A stretch of 12,498 bases of DNA from an uncultured bacterium (GTDB taxonomy: Bacteria > Patescibacteriota > Minisyncoccia > Phycocordibacterales > PALSA-1337), in contig CAIQCA010000035.1 of assembly GCA_903870235.1 (NCBI GenBank), positions 1 to 12,498 on the forward strand, written 5' to 3'. The notes under the pieces were generated by a model that was not told the DNA's origin, did not search any database, and worked only from the letters and a program-made list of their open reading frames with translations. How positions within the stretch are numbered: the stretch's first letter is position 1; each line of letters starts with the position of its first letter. Shown here one piece after another: positions 7,988 through 12,498 of the stretch. The position numbers were made by a program, and so were the translations under genes.

Positions 7988-9130
7988 TTACTTCGTTTCC
8001 GTTAATGCTGGTAACGGGTCATATGGCACATGACCGAACGTCACCTCGCGCGTTGGCAGATAGATAACCACGAAGTTGCGGTCGGCGTTGACGTCGCCCG
8101 GATTGATCGTGATCACTTGTTGTCCTTCAACGAATAGTGCCTCGCGGGTGAAACCGCAAAGAACGAACTCGGTCTCAGGATGTTTCCGCCTGATCTGCAT
8201 GGCTATAGAATCCATCCCACGTTCACTTACTGTTTTGAACTTGAGACCTAAGTCCAGTTGGATATAGAACTTAAACCCGTTGATATTTACAACGGCGCCT
8301 TCCTCCAAATTGTCTTCGGCGAGGACTTTCCAATTCGCATGAACTGACGCTTCCTTTTGGAGGGCGGTGTGGTCAAACTGCTGGTCACTCCGAATAGCAT
8401 AGTGGACAGTGAAGTCTTTCATTTCTGGCCGCCCAATATCGGTGAGGGCGAGATTGCCGCAGTGAATAACTTGACTGACACCACGTTCTTGGAACTCCTT
8501 TGCTAGACGTGCCCAGAATGTTCCGTCACGATGGGTGATATCCAAACTGTCGGAGATAACACCAACACTGAACGGCACTCGGTCATCCTTTGTGGGCAGG
8601 ATTCGGCTGAATACCACTTGGTTGATAGCTGTATCAACAACAGCGTATTCGTAGCCCCAACCCAAAGCGTCTTCCACGGCGCCAGGGTTGATAAAGGAAA
8701 CCAATTGTCCTTGCTTGTATGTTTGGAAGTGTAGATGTCCACCACCAACCATCCGTAATCCGTCATTGGCTTGGCGCAAATCGGCCAACGAAGCACCAAA
8801 GTCTTCCTCCGTCATCCGGAGAAAGTCCACGTGTTTTTTGTGACCAACATAGATCTTCATCCCATCTGGCAAATCGACGATTCGTTTGCCGGGACGTGTA
8901 AATGTCCATCCATCAGGCCGGCTCTCATTGAATACAAGTTCCTCTTTTTGTTGGTCTACCAGTGCACATATGACTGGTATTCCTCCAAAAAGATCCTTTG
9001 AAACGTGTGATGGGTCAATGTCCCCACAGTGGATGATTATCTCCACATTGCGTCTCTTGAATTCTTTGATAATGGCAGGGATGGCATTTTTCTTATCTTT
9101 GTGTGTATCGGATAGAAACCCAATGATCAT
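7988..9130 (-). CDS. Tandem calcineurin-like metallophosphoesterase with degenerate second domain
   Basis: A 380-residue protein made of two YfcE/MJ0936-like phosphoesterase repeats (about 1-180 and 186-366). The first keeps most metal-site motifs: SDTH (D8, H10), HCGD (D37), GHKKH (96-100) and GGHLHF (131-135), followed by INPGAVEDALGWGYEY. The canonical GN-x-D motif appears as ALVDQQ, so the metal-binding Asn is replaced, possibly by Asp59. The second repeat is recognisably homologous but lacks most ligands: SDSL for SDTH (192-196), HCGN for HCGD (223-226), GFTRE where GHTH is expected (326-330), with INPGDV retained. Such enzymes hydrolyse phosphodiesters or phosphomonoesters using two metal ions; substrate unknown. 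The second domain is probably structural or regulatory. Shine-Dalgarno GAGGG (9139-9143) sits 8 bases before the ATG, and the gene has its own terminator. Confidence 0.9.
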   Translation of the reverse strand: MIIGFLSDTHKDKKNAIPAIIKEFKRRNVEIIIHCGDIDPSHVSKDLFGGIPVICALVDQQKEELVFNESRPDGWTFTRPGKRIVDLPDGMKIYVGHKKHVDFLRMTEEDFGASLADLRQANDGLRMVGGGHLHFQTYKQGQLVSFINPGAVEDALGWGYEYAVVDTAINQVVFSRILPTKDDRVPFSVGVISDSLDITHRDGTFWARLAKEFQERGVSQVIHCGNLALTDIGRPEMKDFTVHYAIRSDQQFDHTALQKEASVHANWKVLAEDNLEEGAVVNINGFKFYIQLDLGLKFKTVSERGMDSIAMQIRRKHPETEFVLCGFTREALFVEGQQVITINPGDVNADRNFVVIYLPTREVTFGHVPYDPLPALTETK

Positions 9131-9150
9131 AACGTTATCCCTCTATTTGT

Positions 9151-9164
9151 GGCCTCTTTAGGCC
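9151..9164 (-). other. Small leader hairpin of the phosphoesterase gene
   Basis: GGCCT-(4 bases)-AGGCC forms a 5-pair stem in the 5' leader, ending about 7 bases upstream of the GAGGG ribosome binding site. It may modestly affect translation; no known regulatory RNA is recognised. Confidence 0.3.
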
Positions 9165-9233
9165 GTTGTTTAACTGACTAGTGACAAAAAGCTTCTGAAT
9201 TAACGCTAGCACCAAAGGTTATTTTTGTATATA

Positions 9234-9304
9234 TGTACATTTTTTATGAAAAAGTATATAAAAATTCAGTCAAAGAGGTTGGTTTTTATTATAAAAAATG
9301 TACA
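9234..9304. repeat. Perfect 14-base inverted repeat in AT-rich intergenic DNA
   Basis: TGTACATTTTTTAT (9234-9247) and its exact reverse complement (9291-9304) are separated by 43 bases. The similarity continues outward: ATTTTTGTA precedes the left arm and its complement follows the right arm, offset by an extra TATATGTA on the left. Each arm contains the palindrome TGTACA. The arms flank the possible promoter at 9245-9273. Confidence 0.6.
9245..9273 (-). promoter_or_regulatory. Possible promoter of the phosphoesterase gene
   Basis: On the minus strand TTGACT (9273-9268) is followed after 17 bases by TTCATA (9250-9245), or after 18 by TCATAA. The -35 is good and the -10 is weak. It would give a leader of about 110 bases. 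The 14-base inverted repeat arms lie at its -10/start side and upstream of its -35. Confidence 0.35.
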
Positions 9305-9334
9305 AAAATCCCCGCACGACTGTTCGTGGGGGAT
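9304..9334 (-). terminator. Rho-independent terminator of the nucleoside-kinase-like gene
   Basis: On the minus strand ATCCCCCACGA (9334-9324) pairs with TCGTGCGGGGAT (9319-9308), eleven pairs with one bulged C and a four-base loop, followed by a T-tract (9308-9304). It lies seven bases after the stop of the gene ending at 9342. Confidence 0.8.
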
Positions 9335-9341
9335 GGGGTTG

Positions 9342-9995
9342 TTATTGAAACGTCTTTGATAATTCGACCAAGGAATGACTGACTTCCAGCAAGACATCTT
9401 TGCTTGATTGACCGGCATCTATCATTATCTTGGGCAAAGGTAGCCGGTCGAAGACTTCATGTAGCAGTGGCTGGACTCGAGTGAGATAATTCTCGTAGGC
9501 TCGCATGATATCTACGTGGTCTGCTCGAGGAAAATAAATCAAACGTTCCTCATATTTCCGCCGACGTCGTTCCCAGGAAACCTTCGAAGGAATGTCCAGG
9601 AAAATCACTTTGGCATTCAATTTTTGTAGATGAGTTACGTACTGATCCCAAAATGATTCAATGTTTCTTATACCATGAGCCTTTGCGTGGGCGATCGTGA
9701 AGATATTGCACTCGTCCAAATAGACGAGTCGGTCATCTTCACGGCCAGACATTGTCCTCATACGTCTGAAGTCGCAATGCACGACCTCGCGTTCATGTTT
9801 GGTATTCATGAAGATAGCTCCCAGAAGCATATGCGTATGCACGATGATTTGGCGGCTTTCCTGAAGAGGAAAGATTAGCGGTCTTTTGACTTTACCAAAT
9901 AGAGGCGCAACACCTTTGTATTGTTCAACCAGGTTGGAAATAACTGTTGATTTTCCGGCGGCTTGTGGTCCAGCAATGATGATAAGTTCACTCAT
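9342..9995 (-). CDS. P-loop (deoxy)nucleoside or nucleotide kinase-like protein
   Basis: A 217-residue protein starting MSELIIIAGPQAAGKST, a Walker A loop (G9 to T17) directly after the first beta strand as in thymidylate and deoxynucleoside kinases. Later elements fit that family: VYLDECNIF (92-99) as a possible Walker B or substrate-site strand, VIFLDIPSKVSWERRRRKYEERL (130-152) resembling the strand before an Arg-rich LID, and a C-terminal strand KIMIDAG (189-195). Kinases of this type transfer phosphate from ATP to nucleosides, nucleotides or other small molecules; the substrate cannot be read here. It could also be a more general AAA/zeta-toxin-like P-loop protein. It has its own consensus promoter (10037-10064) and terminator, so it is likely transcribed alone. 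An AAGG-type Shine-Dalgarno sequence precedes the ATG. Composition is more balanced than the AT-rich neighbours. Confidence 0.8.
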   Translation of the reverse strand: MSELIIIAGPQAAGKSTVISNLVEQYKGVAPLFGKVKRPLIFPLQESRQIIVHTHMLLGAIFMNTKHEREVVHCDFRRMRTMSGREDDRLVYLDECNIFTIAHAKAHGIRNIESFWDQYVTHLQKLNAKVIFLDIPSKVSWERRRRKYEERLIYFPRADHVDIMRAYENYLTRVQPLLHEVFDRLPLPKIMIDAGQSSKDVLLEVSHSLVELSKTFQ

Positions 9996-10036
9996 TTGCC
10001 TTTTCCTTTATGTAAATGGTTCTTAGTTCTTTTGGG

Positions 10037-10064
10037 ATTATATGACAAAGGGGTCTATTGTCAA
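10037..10064 (-). promoter_or_regulatory. Consensus sigma-70-type promoter
   Basis: On the minus strand a perfect TTGACA (10064-10059) and a perfect TATAAT (10042-10037) are 16 bases apart, about 40 bases upstream of the ATG at 9995. The -35 overlaps the perfect inverted repeat TTGTCA-A-TGACAA (10058-10070 on +), and another TGACAA half-site lies at 10043-10048, next to the -10. These could bind a repressor. Confidence 0.8.
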
Positions 10065-10068
10065 TGAC

Positions 10069-10097
10069 AAAAAACTCCTGACTTGCTAGGTCAGGAG
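10069..10097 (-). terminator. Terminator overlapping a stop codon
   Basis: On the minus strand CTCCTGAC (10097-10090) pairs with GTCAGGAG (10082-10075) around a seven-base loop, followed by six T (10074-10069). The TGA stop of the gene ending at 10091 lies within the upstream arm, so coding and termination signals share bases. The T-tract also abuts the next promoter. Confidence 0.85.
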
Positions 10098-10654
10098 GTC
10101 ACTTGAACGGCTGTCTTCAGGCGATTGTTGGTGAAGCGTGCTAGTATTTCATTCCTCACGTCAGACAACAGGCGTAAGTCGAACGTGTTGAACATACACT
10201 CACCAACGCGTTTGGAAAGAACTACACCAACCAGCGTGGCATGTCCTCGCAAAGCGCACATCAGCTTCAGGATTTGTCGGATATCAGCATTCGATGCCTC
10301 GTACATCGCTTTCAACTCGAGTTTGTAAGAGACGGCGCCCGGCATACGATCTGTTACCTTCAGCCAGCGTTGGCATTTCTTTTCCATACGTGTCTGGAAA
10401 TTCTCATTCAATACGGAATGCATGTGCCAAGCATACTTAATCTCGAGTTCGTACCACCAAACCAGGAAGTCGTAGAAATCCATGCCATCCAGGTATTTCT
10501 TGGCTTTGATCCAGTTTTCCTTGCGCTCATCCGCAAGTTGTTGCTTGAATGCCAGCCAGTCTTCCAGAGTCATTTCCATCAAGCGAGCAAACCTCTCGTG
10601 GTCAGTTTCTAACTCATGAATACGTGATATTTCCTGGGTATTTTCAGTTGTCAT
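10091..10654 (-). CDS. Unrecognised 187-residue protein
   Basis: I do not recognise this protein. It is soluble-looking, predicted mostly helical, and rich in charged residues, with several Trp and Tyr in the first half (EDWLAFKQQ, DFLVWWYELEIKYAWHMH, CQRWLKV). The second half contains LMCALRGHATLVGVVLSKRV, which may pack as a helix-strand unit, and ends in a basic segment. Three cysteines are scattered with no metal-binding spacing. Strong support that it is real comes from its signals: a Shine-Dalgarno GGAGA (10661-10665) six bases before the ATG, a plausible promoter at 10682-10710 and a strong terminator built over its TGA stop. It appears to be a single-gene unit between a membrane protein and the kinase-like gene. 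Composition is like the kinase-like gene rather than the AT-rich neighbours. Confidence 0.8.
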   Translation of the reverse strand: MTTENTQEISRIHELETDHERFARLMEMTLEDWLAFKQQLADERKENWIKAKKYLDGMDFYDFLVWWYELEIKYAWHMHSVLNENFQTRMEKKCQRWLKVTDRMPGAVSYKLELKAMYEASNADIRQILKLMCALRGHATLVGVVLSKRVGECMFNTFDLRLLSDVRNEILARFTNNRLKTAVQVTS

Positions 10655-10681
10655 CGCTATTCTCCTTTCTCCTATGACCTT

Positions 10682-10710
10682 ATAATAAATAGCCCCAAAA
10701 GTCTATACAA
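10682..10710 (-). promoter_or_regulatory. Probable promoter for the unrecognised 187-residue protein
   Basis: On the minus strand TTGTAT (10710-10705) and TATTAT (10687-10682) are 17 bases apart, about 28 bases before the ATG at 10654. The -35 abuts the stop of the upstream membrane-protein gene at 10713. No terminator separates the two genes, so some readthrough is likely. Confidence 0.5.
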
Positions 10711-10712
10711 AA

Positions 10713-11396
10713 TCAACCAACATTTTTCTCGCGGTAAGCTTTGGTGTATTCATAAATTGTGGACCAGAAAGCACCAGTACAAAAGGCAACCAGGATCTCT
10801 TCAAGTGGAACTCCGAAAATCATAATTCCCCAGAGGTTTCTCATATTGTAAAAATTCTCCACAAAATTTGGGAATGTAAGATTAACCAAAAGAAAAACCC
10901 CAAAATAGAGAAGACTAAATATAAGGGCGCTAAAAAGTATTTGTCTTCGTAGGTCTATACGTAGGTGTGCCGTGATAATAGCTCCGATACCTCCGACAAT
11001 CATCAGACTATATATAGCTTTTGTAGGGAACAGGAATAACATAACGGCGTAAGCCAATGGAATACAGAATATCAACCAATGATGGCTACGACCAGTATGT
11101 GTTAGTTTCACTAATTTCCTATTCCAGAAAAATTCATAGACTACTGAGACAATTCCAGACATTAAAAAAAGAAAAAGAAAACTTTCTATGCCTACTCCAT
11201 ATTTCTTTGCTAAACCAAAAATCGTGTCTGGATTCCAGTAAGCCGGTATAAGGAAGAAATCGATTATTCCAAATGGCATGCCCCATAAACTCGCCCAAAG
11301 CATCTCTTTACGCAGATCTTTTCTTTTCAAAAAAATATAAAGCCAAAAGACAAAGAGAAATAGACAACCGGTAAAATAAGCGTATGTGTAGGACAT
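10713..11396 (-). CDS. Membrane protein of the lycopene cyclase domain type
   Basis: A 227-residue, very hydrophobic protein with about seven membrane segments (roughly 4-22, 31-50, 68-90, 107-123, 128-143, 152-172, 187-211). It shows the duplicated pattern of CrtYcd/CarR-like lycopene cyclase domains: in the first half YWNPDTIFGLAKKYGVGIESFLFLF (53-77), in the second NLWGIMIFGVPLEEILVAFCTG (187-208). The second copy keeps the family's P-x-EE motif (P197, E199, E200); the first has only GIE (Glu71), lacking the Pro and second Glu. True members cyclise lycopene; no other carotenoid gene is visible here, so the substrate may differ. No Shine-Dalgarno sequence precedes the ATG. A weak TTGTTA (11430-11425) and TATCAA (11408-11403) pair, 16 bases apart, would give a nearly leaderless transcript. 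AT-rich. Confidence 0.75.
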   Translation of the reverse strand: MSYTYAYFTGCLFLFVFWLYIFLKRKDLRKEMLWASLWGMPFGIIDFFLIPAYWNPDTIFGLAKKYGVGIESFLFLFLMSGIVSVVYEFFWNRKLVKLTHTGRSHHWLIFCIPLAYAVMLFLFPTKAIYSLMIVGGIGAIITAHLRIDLRRQILFSALIFSLLYFGVFLLVNLTFPNFVENFYNMRNLWGIMIFGVPLEEILVAFCTGAFWSTIYEYTKAYREKNVG

Positions 11397-11479
11397 CTGA
11401 TTTTGATAAATCTTGAGGTAATTCTAACAAAAATTTAGATACGTCGCTATCTGGCGCACTAACTTTATATTGTATATGT

Positions 11480-11529
11480 AAAATAAAACCGCCACCGACG
11501 CAGAGAACGAGTCTCTTTGTCGGTGGCGG
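11480..11529 (-). terminator. Long rho-independent terminator
   Basis: On the minus strand CCGCCACCGAC (11529-11519) pairs perfectly with GTCGGTGGCGG (11499-11489), eleven pairs, with an inner AGAGA/TCTCT stem in the loop, followed by a T-rich tract (11488-11480). It ends the two-gene unit starting at 12336. Confidence 0.9.
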
Positions 11530-11545
11530 GAAGGGTGAAGTCGGA

Positions 11546-11707
11546 TTACTTTTTTCCGAAAACGATCCCTTCGAGTATCGATATTTGTTCATCTGACGAG
11601 GCGATACCTTTGATCTCAGCCCAAGTTTTACGGGCTTCGATGCCTCCGTCACGAAGCTTTCTGTCTCGATACAACTGGTCCACGAGTTCAGCTAACTCAC
11701 GATTCAT
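11546..11707 (-). CDS. Small unrecognised protein of 53 residues
   Basis: The frame runs from ATG (11707-11705) to TAA (11548-11546), encoding a 53-residue, charged, helix-prone peptide beginning MNRELAELVDQLYRDRKLRD and ending ILEGIVFGKK. A Shine-Dalgarno AGAGG (11717-11713) sits five bases before the ATG. It lies 50 bases after the 192-residue gene on the same strand with no terminator between them, and is followed within 17 bases by the strong terminator, so the two are very probably one transcript. No known domain was recognised. Its good ribosome binding site and fit between a gene and a terminator are the main evidence that it is real. Confidence 0.7.
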   Translation of the reverse strand: MNRELAELVDQLYRDRKLRDGGIEARKTWAEIKGIASSDEQISILEGIVFGKK

Positions 11708-11757
11708 TTTAACCTCTTTCGTTCAATCTTAATGTTCTGTTAGAGCTCCGTAATCGC

Positions 11758-12336
11758 TTAGTTCTGGGCGATCATCGGTCGGGGATCGGCACACTTCGTC
11801 CAGGAACCATTGGCTTCCTGCCGCTCCCAGCGCGTCGTGTACGACAGCACCGTGGTGCCCAACTTCGTTGAGTAGTGTTCCGCCAGCGTGTCGCGATCGA
11901 CACCGCGATGGAACTTGTTCGCGATCTGTGCCAGGCTGGCACAGGCTAATTCCACTTCTGCCTTGGAGTTGGATTGGAAGTGACCGTTGTTGCGGTGACT
12001 GTACGCAATCGCCCGGTACTTCACTTGGCTGGCGAGCAGGCTCTGCGCCGCCAACCAGTTTTCCTCGCGGACCCACTGACCGGCTTTGGTGTACTCGCGT
12101 GTGGTCGGATCGTTTGATTCCCGGACCAAGATGATCCGCTCGCCGACCTGGGGAAGGGAGAAGGCCCGGTTCTGCAGAAGCAACGTGCCCTGCGAACTGA
12201 CCGTCAACACACCACCTTGCCGGGCGTGGCAGAAGATCTGCCGCGGGGCGCCGTTCTGCGCAAAGAAATACATTTCCGAAGGAACTCGCGCAACGACCGC
12301 ACTAACAACACAGCTTGCGTTAAAGGTCTGAATCAT
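11758..12336 (-). CDS. Unrecognised 192-residue protein with possible cold-shock-like N-terminus
   Basis: I chose the ATG at 12336 because GGAGG (12348-12344) lies seven bases before it; a longer in-frame start at 12393 would translate the leader hairpins and has no Shine-Dalgarno sequence. The product is 192 residues. Residues about 12-72 resemble an OB-fold cold-shock-like domain: YFFAQNGAPRQIFCHARQGG (23-42), comparable to the GFGFI and DVFVH motifs, then LPQVGERIILV (61-71), comparable to the G-x-x-V-x-F strand. This similarity is weak and inferred. The C-terminal part (about 85-192) is unrecognised, with helical AEVELACASLAQIANKF and a Trp-rich end (TTRWERQEANGSWTKC). Composition is distinctly GC-rich compared with the neighbouring membrane-protein gene. 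A nucleic-acid-binding role is possible. It leads a two-gene unit with the 53-residue gene. Confidence 0.75.
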   Translation of the reverse strand: MIQTFNASCVVSAVVARVPSEMYFFAQNGAPRQIFCHARQGGVLTVSSQGTLLLQNRAFSLPQVGERIILVRESNDPTTREYTKAGQWVREENWLAAQSLLASQVKYRAIAYSHRNNGHFQSNSKAEVELACASLAQIANKFHRGVDRDTLAEHYSTKLGTTVLSYTTRWERQEANGSWTKCADPRPMIAQN

Positions 12337-12362
12337 AGGTTGTCCTCCCAGTATTCCAAGAA

Positions 12363-12440
12363 CTCCTTCAAAGAAGGAGAAAGTAGCAGTCATTTGATTT
12401 TGACTACTAGCATATGCCTATCCCTAGCCTTGTGGCAGGG
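12363..12440 (-). promoter_or_regulatory. Structured 5' leader with three hairpins
   Basis: Three stems precede the 192-residue gene: CCCT-GCC with GGC-T-AGGG (12440-12422, one bulge), AGTAGTCA with TGACTGCT (12408-12401 and 12392-12385, one G-T), and CTCCTTC with GAAGGAG (12379-12373 and 12369-12363). All lie upstream of the GGAGG ribosome binding site. A TTGACA (12455-12450) lies further upstream but has no good -10 at a normal distance, so the promoter is not assigned. No known riboswitch is recognised. Confidence 0.4.
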
Positions 12441-12498
12441 AAGCTTTCGTGTCAAGGAACTATGGTAATGTGCACACACATTTGGCACTTTTTAGTAG

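Noticed and set aside
11308..11652. Minus-strand 114-residue frame
   Set aside because: It runs through the strong terminator at 11480-11529 and overlaps two better supported genes in another frame.
12337..12393. Longer start for the 192-residue protein
   Set aside because: The extra 19 codons cover a hairpin of the leader and have no Shine-Dalgarno sequence, while ATG 12336 has GGAGG at a good distance.
12401..12480. Possible + strand promoter near the right edge (TATGGTAATGT)
   Set aside because: The extended -10 resemblance has no acceptable -35, and no gene is visible downstream within the window.

Overview
The window looks like a chromosomal segment of a Candidate Phyla Radiation (Patescibacteria, probably Parcubacteria-like) bacterium. 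This is inferred from the kinds of proteins present: a pseudopilin fused to a FISUMP domain, a membrane-anchored CAP protein, a lycopene-cyclase-domain membrane protein, and many unrecognised proteins. It is not proven. The code is standard: UGA is used as a true stop, most clearly at 10091-10093, where the stop lies inside a terminator hairpin. No rRNA, tRNA, CRISPR array, transposase or integrase was seen.

Region 1 (1-4220, + strand, AT-rich) is a run of cell-envelope genes: the 3' part of a pseudopilin/FISUMP protein, a membrane-anchored exported protein of unknown function, a CAP (SCP/PR-1, YkwD-like) protein with three membrane segments, and an exported Ig-like protein with a C-terminal anchor. 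The last three are tightly packed (gaps of 21 and 1 base) and probably co-transcribed.

Region 2 (4221-4960, + strand, markedly GC-rich) is a self-contained unit. It has a consensus promoter, a leader with two hairpins, a nucleoside 2-deoxyribosyltransferase-like gene interrupted by an in-frame TAG, and a 3' tract of consecutive hairpins ending in a strong terminator.

Region 3 (4974-11396, - strand) holds five genes, several with their own promoter or terminator. In transcription order from the right they are a lycopene-cyclase-domain membrane protein, an unrecognised 187-residue protein, a P-loop nucleoside-kinase-like protein, a duplicated metallophosphoesterase whose second copy has lost its catalytic residues, and a 964-residue protein with a C-terminal SLOG/LSDAT-like nucleotide-binding domain. 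The first and last are AT-rich and the middle three are closer to balanced.

Region 4 (11480-12498, - strand, GC-rich) has a 192-residue protein with a possible cold-shock-like N-terminus, followed by a 53-residue protein. They sit behind a structured leader and before a strong terminator.

Four neighbouring proteins (deoxyribosyltransferase-like, SLOG/LSDAT-like, phosphoesterase, nucleoside-kinase-like) belong to families that bind or process nucleotides or phosphoesters. A shared nucleotide-related role is possible but rests only on proximity. No gap without a gene exceeds 300 bases; the longest is 9131-9341, which carries a terminator, an AT-rich inverted repeat and a possible promoter.
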